Shown here piece by piece: positions 1 to 7,555 of a stretch of 64,000 nt of DNA. The DNA lies in contig NZ_FWXD01000008.1 of assembly GCF_900176275.1 (NCBI RefSeq), positions 116,958 to 180,957 on the forward strand. Direction: 5' to 3'. Each line of letters starts with the position of its first letter. Position 1 is the stretch's first letter. This DNA is from Andreprevotia lacus DSM 23236. GTDB taxonomy: Bacteria; Pseudomonadota; Gammaproteobacteria; Burkholderiales; Chitinibacteraceae. Below the pieces are notes generated by a model, which worked only from the letters and a program-made list of their open reading frames with translations, had not been told where the DNA came from and did not search any database. The position numbers and the translations under genes were made by a program.

Positions 1-225
1 CTCGTAGGCACGGCCATCGCCTTGCGATACGGCGTCCAGCGCGCTGTTGAGCACGTCTTCCTCGCGCTCGGCGATCAGGTTGGCAATCTTGTGGTGCAGT
101 TGTGCCTCCCAGAAGAGGTCTTCCACCCGACTGGACGAATCGGCCAGTCCATTGGCAAGCCGCAGCAGCTCGTTCTCATCGGCGGTGGTGCGGCCGCGGC
201 GGGCAGGGCGGTTGCGTTTCAGCAT
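1..225 (-). CDS. DUF2863 family protein, N-terminal fragment
   Basis: Reading from an ATG at 225-223, 75 codons stay open to the window edge, so only the N-terminus is present. After a basic start (MLKRNRPARRGR) comes a helical segment with LLRLANGLADSSSRVEDLFW, which resembles the start of DUF2863 proteins of Betaproteobacteria. That family has no established function. The gene is transcribed leftward and lies 29 bases beyond the end of the GNAT gene. The family call rests on recognised N-terminal resemblance only. Confidence 0.6.
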   Translation of the reverse strand, partial: MLKRNRPARRGRTTADENELLRLANGLADSSSRVEDLFWEAQLHHKIANLIAEREEDVLNSALDAVSQGDGRAYE

Positions 226-254
226 GGCGGACTCCAGTCGGTCAATTGCTTATT

Positions 255-755
255 CTACCCTGACAAGGCATCGGCGCGCTGCATCAATGCCGCGCCATCA
301 CCATAGGCGGCAGCGTTACCGATGCAGGCAAAGCCCCAGCGCTCCCAGAACGGTACCGAGCCTTGCACCGCCACCAGCATGGTGCGCGGCAGGCCGTGCG
401 CACGGCCCCACTGCAGCGCAGCCTCGATCAGGCGTGGCGCCAGCCCTTGGCCGCGGGCGGCAGGATGCAGCGCCAGATCGTGCAGAAAGTGGCAATCAGC
501 CTGTTCGGGCAGGGTCAGGGTGGCATGATCAAGCGCGGGTGGGGCATTGCCTGCCCACGGATGGGTCAGAAAGTAACCCATGGCGACGCCATCGCATTCG
601 ATCAACCAGTGCGAATCGGGCGAAAGCTGCAGCTTGCGCTCGAAAGTGCCTGTCGCTTCAAGGTATTCGGTGGGGTAGCAGGCAGATTGAATGCGGGTGA
701 GGTGGGGCAGGTCGTCAACGGTGGCATTGCGCACCGTGATTGAATCATGTTTCAA
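255..755 (-). CDS. GNAT family N-acetyltransferase
   Basis: This 166-residue protein has the GNAT fold pattern. It starts with a beta-strand (ITVRNATVDDLPHL), and a later strand (HFLHDLALHPAARGQGLAPRLI) carries the R-G-Q-G-L acetyl-CoA binding motif A. It ends with VPFWERWGF, the usual motif B segment. GNAT enzymes move an acetyl group from acetyl-CoA to an amine; the substrate is not predictable. The open frame runs upstream to 980, but that extension has no domain and overlaps the divergent gene. The TTG at 755-753 just before the first beta-strand is therefore chosen. It is divergent from the YkgJ-like gene. Confidence 0.8.
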   Translation of the reverse strand: MKHDSITVRNATVDDLPHLTRIQSACYPTEYLEATGTFERKLQLSPDSHWLIECDGVAMGYFLTHPWAGNAPPALDHATLTLPEQADCHFLHDLALHPAARGQGLAPRLIEAALQWGRAHGLPRTMLVAVQGSVPFWERWGFACIGNAAAYGDGAALMQRADALSG

Positions 756-855
756 AACAGTAGCTTGGCTTGATTGTGGCGAGGTGGCAGCATAGCGGCT
801 TCGGCCCGCCCGGGCAAGGCGGTAAAATGCCGGGGTCTTGATGCTGGGCCCATGT

Positions 856-1191
856 ATGAACCCCTGTCTTTCCTGTGGCGCGTGCTGCGCGGCATTTCGC
901 GTGAGCTTTGATGAATCCGAGTTGCAATCGGAAGGGGGCAGTGTGCCCGACAGCCTGGCCGACCCGGAATCGGGGCGCACCTGGCGCTTGCGCGGTACCG
1001 ATTATGCGCAGCCGCGCTGCATTGCGCTGATGGGCGAGATTGGCAAGCAGGTGGGCTGCGGCATCTATCGCGAGCGGCCAAATCCGTGTCGCGAGTTTGC
1101 CCCGCTGGCCGAAATCGGCGTGTTCTCGGCCGCCTGCAACCGCGCGCGGGCGCGGCACGGCTTGCCGCCGCTGCAGGTGGATGCCGAGTAG
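856..1191 (+). CDS. YkgJ family cysteine cluster protein
   Basis: This 111-residue protein opens with NPCLSCGACC, the CxxCxxCC signature of the YkgJ / UPF0153 family, which is thought to chelate a zinc or iron ion. Further cysteines follow in PRC, GCGIY, NPCREF and AAC, spaced as in the family. The ATG at 856 gives a start directly at the motif; upstream in-frame ATG (841) and TTG (838) codons are possible but add nothing recognisable. A TAAAAT hexamer at 823-828 could be the -10 element. The biological role is unknown. Confidence 0.8.
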   Translation: MNPCLSCGACCAAFRVSFDESELQSEGGSVPDSLADPESGRTWRLRGTDYAQPRCIALMGEIGKQVGCGIYRERPNPCREFAPLAEIGVFSAACNRARARHGLPPLQVDAE

Positions 1192-1201
1192 CTGCAGGCG
1201 C

Positions 1202-1579
1202 TCAGATGGTCTGGCGCAGCCGTTGCAATTGCGCGTAAGCCAGCTCCAGCAGTGAGACCAGCACAACCGCGACGCTGTCGGCCGCCAGATCGGCCCACTC
1301 TGCCGAGCGGTCTGGAGTAAACCATTGCAGGATTTCGATCAGGCCGCCAAAGCCGATCAGGCCAAGGACGACGAGCCAGCCGCGCTGCGGAAACGCGCGC
1401 CAGCCCAGCCAGGTCAGCGTGGCAAAGGCCAGCAAGTGATTGCTCTTGTCCCAACCGGTGCTGGGTGATTCCTGCGCCGGAATCAGCGCAAGCACCAGTA
1501 CGCTGATGGCGCAGCAGGCAAGCAGCCCCCACCAGATAGCACGGGTGCTGCGGTTGCTGGAGGTAAACAAAAGGCGCAA
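1202..1579 (-). CDS. VanZ-like family membrane protein
   Basis: The protein has 125 residues and about four hydrophobic segments (near 14-33, 46-60, 66-82 and 95-115). The pattern DKSNHLLAF followed by GLIEILQWFTPDRSAEWADLAAD is typical of VanZ-like proteins (an H in the first loop, then E and D/R-rich loops). VanZ is linked to low-level teicoplanin resistance in Gram-positives, but the Gram-negative members have no assigned function. The gene converges on the YkgJ-like gene with only 10 bases between the stops. Confidence 0.75.
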   Translation of the reverse strand: MRLLFTSSNRSTRAIWWGLLACCAISVLVLALIPAQESPSTGWDKSNHLLAFATLTWLGWRAFPQRGWLVVLGLIGFGGLIEILQWFTPDRSAEWADLAADSVAVVLVSLLELAYAQLQRLRQTI

Positions 1580-1682
1580 CGGTTTATCCTTGATGATGAG
1601 GGTATGGCAAACGGCAGGCCGGATTGTAGCCTTGTTGAGTGCTTTCCATTTGCTTGCCGGAACGTAATTTTTGCCGTGCAGG

Positions 1683-1711
1683 CATGAAAAAGCCCGGCTT
1701 GGCCGGGCCTT
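1683..1711 (-). terminator. Rho-independent terminator of the DEAD-box helicase gene
   Basis: The stem AAGCCCGGC / GCCGGGCTT-type pairs around a short loop. On the minus strand it is followed by five T residues, 18 bases after the helicase stop codon. Confidence 0.8.
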
Positions 1712-1728
1712 CTCAAGTCGGGGACGAC

Positions 1729-3732
1729 TTAGCGGAACTTGCGTGCCGGGCGCTCGCCGCTGGGCTGGCCACGCTCTGCGCGGTCACCAAAGCTGCGGGT
1801 GCGTTCGCCCTGGCCGAAACCGCCTTCGCGGCGCTCGCCAAAGCCACCCTCGCGGCGTTGTTCGCCGCCGAAGCGACGTTCGCCACTGCCACCTTCACGG
1901 TTGCCGAAGCTGCGTTCGCGCTGGCCTTCACCAAAGCTGCGCGGGGCGCGGTCGGCAAAGCTGCGCTCGCCACGCTGCTCGCGATCACCGAAGCTGCGCT
2001 GCGGACGATCACCGCCGCCAAAGCTGCGATTGCCACGATCACCAGAGTTGCGTTCGGCGCCATTGCCGCGATCGCCGAAGGAGCGCTCGCCACCTGCGGC
2101 ACGGTCACCGAAGGAGCGTTCGCCACCGTTGCGGTCGCCAAACGAACGATCGCCGAAGCTGCGTTGCTGGCCGCGATCACCGAACGGACGCTCGCTGCGT
2201 TGCGGGCGGTCGCCGCCAAAGCTGCGCTCGCCACCAAAATTGCCACGATCTTCACGCGGCTTGAAGCTGCGTTCGCCATCGCGGTTGAAATCGCGTTGAC
2301 CTTCCGGGCGGGCGCCTTGATAGCCACCCTCCGAACGACCGCCGCCGAAACCGCCACGGCTTTGGCCGTCACGGTTGCCGCGGTAGCCGCCGCCATCACG
2401 CTGGCCGCCACCAAAGCCGCCACTGCGACCGCCACGGAAACCGCCGCCTTCACGCGGGCCACGGTCAGACGGGTTAAAGCGAGCTTCCAGGCCTTCCACT
2501 GCCAGGGTAGCCGGCGCAATGTTGTAGCGGCGACGGATCTTGGTCAGCAGATGGAAGTCGTTCTTGCCTACCAGCGACACGGCACGGCCTTCACGACCAG
2601 CGCGACCGGTACGACCAATGCGGTGCACGTAGTCTTCGGCAAACTTCGGCAGGTCGAAGTTGATGACGAGGCCAATACCGGCCACGTCGATACCGCGTGC
2701 GGCCACGTCGGTGGCCACGATTACGTCGATTTCATTGTGACGCAGGCGGTTCAGCACCTTGGTGCGCACGCGCTGTTGCAGGTCGCCGTGCAGGGCATCG
2801 GCGCGCACGCTTTGCATGCGCAGGTAGTCGGCCACCGAGTCAGCGTCCACCTTGGTGGCGGTGAACACGATGGCTTGGGTGCCCGGAGCGGCCTTGATCA
2901 GGGCTTCAGTCAGCTTTTGCTTGTGCTCGTAGCCATCGGCAAAGTGGATCGATTGCTCGACGCTTTCGGTCGGAGTGCCGGTGGCAGCCAGCTCGACCTT
3001 CTTCGGGTCGCGCATCATCGGCAGCGCGAAACGCTGGATGGTTTCGGACAGCGTGGCCGAGAACAGTGCGGTCTGGCGTTCAGCCGGCAGTTCGGCAACG
3101 ATGGTGTTGATGTCGTCGATGAAGCCCATGTCCAACATGCGGTCGGCTTCGTCCAGCACCAGCAGTTCCAGGCGACGGAAGTCGATACGACCACCGCGCA
3201 TCAGGTCCATCAGGCGGCCCGGGGTGGCAACCAGCACTTCAAACGGCTGGGCCAGTTGCTTGTGTTGTACCGGGTAGGGCACGCCGCCAACAACAGCAAC
3301 GACCTTGCAACGCGGAATGCGGCGCACGAACTGGGTCGCCACCTTGGCAACCTGCTCGGCCAGTTCACGTGTCGGGGTCAGTACCAACACGCGCGGGCCA
3401 CGGCTGTGGTGCACGGCCGGCTTGGCCAGCTTCTGGATGGCCGGCAGCAGGAAGGCCGCGGTCTTGCCGGTGCCGGTTTGCGCCGAAGCCAGCAGGTCAT
3501 GGCCTTCGAGAATGACGGGGATGGCTTGCGCCTGGATCGGGGTCGGGGTGGTGATGCCCTGGCGAGCCACGTCGGCTACCAGATCATCAGCGAGGCCCAG
3601 TGCGGCAAAGCCGTTTTCGACCGGTGCAGCGTCTGCAGCGGCGGTTTCAGCGGCAGCGGTTTCAATCACGCTGGCGACGACGGCGTCGAGCTTGGTTACG
3701 TTAGCGTTGTCGTTGTTTTCAATGTGGGACAT
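1729..3732 (-). CDS. rhlE: RhlE-type DEAD-box ATP-dependent RNA helicase
   Basis: This 667-residue helicase should unwind RNA duplexes, for example in ribosome assembly or with the RNA degradosome. It shows the Q motif (near 58-71, TTPTPIQAQAIP), Walker A AQTGTGKT (84-91), PTREL (120-124), DEAD (194-197), SAT (225-227) and HRIGRTGRAGR (370-380). From about residue 424 to the end is a low-complexity RG-rich tail with at least six SFGDR units plus FGGGR and ERSFG variants, which would bind RNA without a fixed fold. The start is the ATG at 3732-3730 behind AAGGAA; the frame runs on to 3810 without family similarity. The gene follows a long leader with its own promoter. Confidence 0.92.
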   Translation of the reverse strand: MSHIENNDNANVTKLDAVVASVIETAAAETAAADAAPVENGFAALGLADDLVADVARQGITTPTPIQAQAIPVILEGHDLLASAQTGTGKTAAFLLPAIQKLAKPAVHHSRGPRVLVLTPTRELAEQVAKVATQFVRRIPRCKVVAVVGGVPYPVQHKQLAQPFEVLVATPGRLMDLMRGGRIDFRRLELLVLDEADRMLDMGFIDDINTIVAELPAERQTALFSATLSETIQRFALPMMRDPKKVELAATGTPTESVEQSIHFADGYEHKQKLTEALIKAAPGTQAIVFTATKVDADSVADYLRMQSVRADALHGDLQQRVRTKVLNRLRHNEIDVIVATDVAARGIDVAGIGLVINFDLPKFAEDYVHRIGRTGRAGREGRAVSLVGKNDFHLLTKIRRRYNIAPATLAVEGLEARFNPSDRGPREGGGFRGGRSGGFGGGQRDGGGYRGNRDGQSRGGFGGGRSEGGYQGARPEGQRDFNRDGERSFKPREDRGNFGGERSFGGDRPQRSERPFGDRGQQRSFGDRSFGDRNGGERSFGDRAAGGERSFGDRGNGAERNSGDRGNRSFGGGDRPQRSFGDREQRGERSFADRAPRSFGEGQRERSFGNREGGSGERRFGGEQRREGGFGERREGGFGQGERTRSFGDRAERGQPSGERPARKFR

Positions 3733-4087
3733 CGTGCATTCCTTGCAAGTAAGGCCGCAAGCGAAGCCGAGAAAAAACCGGCAGGAAACCCATGGCAAAG
3801 CCATGCGCATCCGGGTTCGTATGGCAACGAACCAAGGTCTAGAGGGCGAAGTACGAATGAATGGCCGGTGCTTCGAGTCGATTCAACAGACGTCGAATGG
3901 TGCAGCAGCGCTGGTCGCAATCCAATCCCGCAACATCTCGGCGGAGCTTATCCGCGGCAGGACATCGACGCTAACCAGCAAGAACCGCGCACATCCCTGC
4001 GTTCAAAAGCGCTGGGTGAAGCTGTACCGGAGAGAAGGTCAGGTATCGATGCAATCCCCGTGCTCAAAAGGTCGGCACGGGCTGAAG
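3733..4087 (-). promoter_or_regulatory. Long structured 5' leader of the helicase gene
   Basis: About 355 bases lie between the predicted transcription start and the helicase ATG, with no open frame that looks like a protein. Clear hairpins are CATGGC-AAA-GCCATG (3791-3805), GGTTCGT with ACGAACC (3814-3820/3827-3833), and CCCGTGC with GCACGGG (4057-4063/4075-4081) at the very 5' end of the RNA. Long leaders are known for cold-induced RNA helicases; a role here is inference. Confidence 0.45.
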
Positions 4088-4093
4088 CTGCGC

Positions 4094-4122
4094 ATTATGC
4101 CAAGTCTGTGTCGGGTGCGCAA
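4094..4122 (-). promoter_or_regulatory. Predicted sigma-70 promoter for the helicase gene
   Basis: On the minus strand a -35 hexamer TTGCGC (4122-4117) and a -10 hexamer CATAAT (4099-4094) are separated by exactly 17 bases. Transcription should start near 4087. No other good promoter was found closer to the gene. Confidence 0.55.
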
Positions 4123-4290
4123 CATTTTTTATCAACCCGCACTGATATGCTTGCCACATACCGGCAGGTTTGCTTGGCACGGCCGGATAAATCCGAAGCC
4201 ATGGCTGGCGCAGCATGTCGCCAAACGCAAGCAGCGCAGGGCGTGCAGACTGCCGGGGCCGAGTTGCCGGCGCGGTCTTGCTGGTGTTGT

Positions 4291-5151
4291 TTATGGCGCA
4301 GTTGCCGCCTGCATGCCCAGCAGATAGTCCCGGATCAGGCGCTGTTCGATGCGTGCCCGCTGCCCCAGTGGCACTGGCAATTGCAGGTGCAGGCCGATTT
4401 CTTCGCGGTCATCGAGCGAGATGCGCAGGCGCGGTTCCAGCGTGGGGGTTTCCAGCGCGTAGCTCATGGCAACTTCACGCGCGTGGCGCTGCAGTTCGTC
4501 GCGGTATTCATCAACTACCACATGCGCTGCGGTCAGCAGCACGGATTCGGCGCGCTGCCAGTCGTCGTTGCGCTCTATGTTGATATGTATGGTTTGCACG
4601 ACAAAGGTGCCGAGCATGGTCTCGTTATATAAGGGATTGGACAGCAGCACGCTGTTGGGCAGCGTGACGCCGCGCCCGACCGTGCCCTTGCTGGCCTGCA
4701 CGTGGCTGGATTCGGTAATGGTAAAGGACAGCAGGTTGGTATCGATGACCTGGCCCTTGATACCGGCGACTTCGATACGATCCCCCACCGTAAACACATT
4801 GGTGCTGGTGCGGTAGATCGACCCCATCAGGCACAGGATCATTTCCTTGGTGGCCAGCACGATGGCGGCGGCAATGGCAACCAGCGATACGGCCAGCGTC
4901 TGCAGCTCATGCGCCCAGATGGTCACCAGTCCTACCAGGGTGATGATCAGGGCTACATTGCGCAGCGTCACCAACCAGCGGCGTTTTACCTCGGCGGGCA
5001 GATCATTGCGCTGCAGGATGGTCCGGCGTATGACGGCGCGCAGCACCAGCAACACCAGCAGGAAGGTGACGGTAGTAACCAGATCACGCACGGCGGTCTT
5101 GTCGAAAATGGTGGTCTGCAGTCTGTCGAATAGCTGGGCAAGGGCATTCAT
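4291..5151 (-). CDS. MscS family mechanosensitive ion channel
   Basis: This 286-residue inner-membrane protein should open under membrane tension and release solutes. Hydrophobic segments lie near 23-41, 66-82 and 88-108; the last is the pore-lining type helix (VSLVAIAAAIVLATKEMI) followed by the MscS beta domain (FTVGDRIEVAGIKGQVIDTNLLSFTI). A C-terminal alpha/beta region with IRISLDDREEIGLHL-like strands completes it. The ATG at 5151 gives a normal amphipathic N-terminus; the frame continues to 5286 without family features. The 558 bases from here to the helicase gene are covered by the leader and promoter entries, and the remainder (4123-4290) shows nothing. Confidence 0.88.
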   Translation of the reverse strand: MNALAQLFDRLQTTIFDKTAVRDLVTTVTFLLVLLVLRAVIRRTILQRNDLPAEVKRRWLVTLRNVALIITLVGLVTIWAHELQTLAVSLVAIAAAIVLATKEMILCLMGSIYRTSTNVFTVGDRIEVAGIKGQVIDTNLLSFTITESSHVQASKGTVGRGVTLPNSVLLSNPLYNETMLGTFVVQTIHINIERNDDWQRAESVLLTAAHVVVDEYRDELQRHAREVAMSYALETPTLEPRLRISLDDREEIGLHLQLPVPLGQRARIEQRLIRDYLLGMQAATAP

Positions 5152-5263
5152 GGGCTGGATTCTAGCGGATAGCCGGGCGGATGTCGGAGTCGCAGTTTGG
5201 CGTAGATGCTTGCGCTCACCAACCGGCGGCGTTAGGGTGCGCGGCTGAATGAAGGAGCGTGCA

Positions 5264-5740
5264 ATGAAATCCCTCGACACCACCACCTTGCAGCAACTGG
5301 CCGATACGGCGCGACAATCGCCGCGCCTGCGGGCAAACCATAATTTTCATCCAGAGCTGCCTGACCCGATCCAGCGTCTGGCGATTGCCATGCAGCCGCG
5401 CACCTATGTGCGGCCACACCGCCATCCGCACACTTTCGAGGTGCTATTCCCGCTGGCAGGGCGTTTTGTGGTGTTGCATTTCAGCGATGACGGCGTGGTG
5501 ACCCGCCGCACTGTACTGGGTGAGGACTGCAAGGTGCTCGAAACCCCGGCTGGCGAATGGCATGCCGTGTTGTCGCTGGACGACGGTGGCGTGATTTTCG
5601 AGGTCAAGCACGGCCCCTATATGCCGATTGCCGCCGAAGATTATCTGCCGGGTACCCCGGCTGAGGGCGAGCAGGGCATGGATGCGCTGATCAGCTGGTA
5701 TGCCGATGCGCAACCGGGTATGCGCTTGCCGGGGCGCTGA
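5264..5740 (+). CDS. WbuC family cupin-fold metalloprotein
   Basis: The protein has 158 residues with a cupin barrel. It contains RPHRHPHTFEVLFPLAGRF (metal-binding His residues and the conserved Glu) and a second half GEWHAVLSLDDGGVIFEVKHGPY. WbuC-family members are often found in O-antigen gene clusters, but their reaction is unknown and no such cluster is near here. The start at 5264 has GAAGGAG seven bases upstream; the earlier ATG at 5249 lacks a ribosome site. The gene is divergent from the MscS gene. Confidence 0.82.
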   Translation: MKSLDTTTLQQLADTARQSPRLRANHNFHPELPDPIQRLAIAMQPRTYVRPHRHPHTFEVLFPLAGRFVVLHFSDDGVVTRRTVLGEDCKVLETPAGEWHAVLSLDDGGVIFEVKHGPYMPIAAEDYLPGTPAEGEQGMDALISWYADAQPGMRLPGR

Positions 5741-5742
5741 AA

Positions 5743-6099
5743 TCAGGCCAGCGCGGAGAGCGTAGGCTCGGGCACAGTCGACGACGCGTAGGCAGCGTCG
5801 ACCTTGCTGGCATCGACCGCTTTTGTATGGCCGGCTGCTGCCTGTCTACCGGTCAGCGTCAGCCAGTTAAGGAAGTCACGGCTTGTCGCCAGCAGCCAGC
5901 CATCTGGCTGGATGACTGGCGCTTCCGCCTCGGCAACGCCATCAGCTTGCGTGGTCGCATGGGGCTGCAGCGCGCCGTAGGGGTTGTGTGGCACATCGGC
6001 CAGATCGCCGTTTGGCGCGGCGCCGGGTTTGCGGCGCACCGCGTCTTCATGCCGGCGCAAACGGGCCGGCGACAGCATGTTCGTCAGCACGGGTAGCAT
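5743..6099 (-). CDS. Small hypothetical protein
   Basis: This is a 118-residue cytoplasmic-looking protein with no signal peptide or membrane segment, and I do not recognise a family. The centre is rich in Ala, Pro and Asp; the most structured part is DGWLLATSRDFLNWLTLTGRQAA. A strong GGGAGG site precedes the ATG at 6099, which supports it as a real gene. It converges on the WbuC gene with a two-base gap. Confidence 0.6.
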   Translation of the reverse strand: MLPVLTNMLSPARLRRHEDAVRRKPGAAPNGDLADVPHNPYGALQPHATTQADGVAEAEAPVIQPDGWLLATSRDFLNWLTLTGRQAAAGHTKAVDASKVDAAYASSTVPEPTLSALA

Positions 6100-6194
6100 G
6101 GCTTGCCCTCCCAGTGGTGCTTTTACATGTCTCCAGCTTGAGGTAAACCCGCCTGGTGTGGCTGCGTACGGATACCTGCGATGCAGCCGGAAAA

Positions 6195-6488
6195 TTACCG
6201 CTCCGTGCGGGAACCCAGCGCAACGCGCATGGCATCGGCCAACGGGTTTTGCGCGGCCAGGGTGCGCTTTTGCACGGCGGAGAGCTGCTTGATCGCGTAT
6301 TCCGCCTTGAGTGCTGCCGAGCGGTCGGGCTGTTCCAGCACCATGACCACGGTGCGTGGCGGCCGGGCGCGGGTGTAACGGGCGCCGCGCCCGCTGGCGT
6401 GCTCGTCAAAGCGGCGGACCACATCGGTGGCGATGCCGGTATACAGGCTGCCATCCACGCATTCGAGCATGTAAACAAACCAGCTCAT
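6195..6488 (-). CDS. GIY-YIG nuclease family protein (UPF0213/YhbQ-like)
   Basis: The protein has 97 residues and is a stand-alone GIY-YIG domain of the UPF0213 type. VYMLECVDGSLYTG holds the two short motifs (here VYM and LYTG), RRFDEH carries the catalytic-type Arg, and LKAEYAIKQL carries the metal-binding Glu. Such proteins are presumed DNA endonucleases or DNA-repair accessory factors. The gene directly follows the LysR gene on the same strand with one base between. Confidence 0.87.
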   Translation of the reverse strand: MSWFVYMLECVDGSLYTGIATDVVRRFDEHASGRGARYTRARPPRTVVMVLEQPDRSAALKAEYAIKQLSAVQKRTLAAQNPLADAMRVALGSRTER

Positions 6489-6489
6489 T

Positions 6490-7404
6490 TCAGGTGCTCA
6501 TGCGCAGGCCACCGCCTTGCAGGCGTGCGGCCACGTCCTCCAACCACTGGCAGAACGCGCCGATGGCCGGATCATCCATAGCCAGCCGGGGCACGATCCA
6601 GCAATAGCCGCGCAAGGGCGCGACCGGGCCGGCGAGCGGCACGACCAGCCGCCCGGCATCGATCTCGCCCTGCATCATCGGCAAAGGGCCCAGCGTGATG
6701 CCCAGCCCGTCCATGGCAGCCTGCAGCGCCAGGTAAAAGTGGTCGAACTGCTGGGTGGCGGCCGGTTTCAGCTCGGGTACGCCGGCCAGCGTCAACCAGC
6801 GTTGCCATGCGGCCGGGCGCGTGTCGGCATACAGCAGCGTGTGATTGGCCAAGTCGGCCGGGCGCAGCAAGGGGAGGCGTTTGAGCAGGGCCGGGCTGCA
6901 CAGCGGCAGTTCGCGCTCCTCCAGAAAAGGCTTGGCGATATAGCCTGGCCAGTCGCCCGGACCACGGCGGATGGCGATGTCGAACGGGGCGTCCAGCCGG
7001 CCGATATCGCGGTCGGACGTCATCAAGCGCAGTTCGACATCCGGATATTGCTGCTGAAACTCGGCCATGTGCGGCAACAGCCAGTGCATGGCCAGCGTCG
7101 GGGTGGAGTTGATCACCAGCCGGCGCTGGCGCGTAGGCTCCTTGAGCTGCGCAGTGGCGTTGGCGATCAGGTCGAAGCCGTCCTGCACCTGCACCAGATA
7201 GCGCCAGCCGGTATCGGTCAGCTTGACGCGGCCGCCGGTACGGTCGAACAACTGCACCCCCAGCCATTCCTCCAGTTGTTTAATCTGTTTGCTCACAGCA
7301 CCATGTGTGACAAACAGCTCGTTCGCCGCAGCAGAAAAGCTCTCCAGACGAGCGGCGGACTCGAAAGCGCGCAGTGCATTCAACGGGGGCAGGGTTTGGC
7401 TCAT
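6490..7404 (-). CDS. LysR family transcriptional regulator (GcvA-like)
   Basis: The protein has 304 residues. It has an N-terminal winged helix-turn-helix (LNALRAFESAARLESFSAAANELFVTHGAVSKQIKQLEEWLGVQLF, about 8-54) and a periplasmic-binding-fold effector domain from about residue 90. PPLNALRAFE and FVTHGAVSKQI fit the GcvA / glycine-cleavage-activator branch, but no gcv genes are nearby. The ATG at 7404 fits the family N-terminus; the frame extends to 7557. It is divergent from acnB, so acnB or the regulator itself could be a target. Confidence 0.88.
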   Translation of the reverse strand: MSQTLPPLNALRAFESAARLESFSAAANELFVTHGAVSKQIKQLEEWLGVQLFDRTGGRVKLTDTGWRYLVQVQDGFDLIANATAQLKEPTRQRRLVINSTPTLAMHWLLPHMAEFQQQYPDVELRLMTSDRDIGRLDAPFDIAIRRGPGDWPGYIAKPFLEERELPLCSPALLKRLPLLRPADLANHTLLYADTRPAAWQRWLTLAGVPELKPAATQQFDHFYLALQAAMDGLGITLGPLPMMQGEIDAGRLVVPLAGPVAPLRGYCWIVPRLAMDDPAIGAFCQWLEDVAARLQGGGLRMST

Positions 7405-7407
7405 GGT

Positions 7408-7422
7408 GTGAGTATATCTCAC
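7408..7422. promoter_or_regulatory. Inverted repeat GTGAG-N5-CTCAC in the lysR-acnB gap
   Basis: A five-base inverted repeat around TATAT sits three bases upstream of the LysR start codon. It may be an autoregulatory operator, or part of the -10 region for the LysR gene. Confidence 0.3.
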
Positions 7423-7555
7423 AGCGGGTGTCGCGATTACTCGTTTGAATGGCCTGCACGATGCGCGTATTCTCCACTCCGGAAGGCTAGGGTGTTCATG
7501 CCCCCAAGCCGTGCATCGGGCTTCGTGCCCCGTCAACCCCATCTGGAAAATCATC

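Noticed and set aside
1639..4632. A 997-codon plus-strand frame across the helicase gene
   Set aside because: It is the antisense of rhlE; the RG-rich repeats remove stop codons on the other strand and the product is low-complexity Ala/Thr with no domain.
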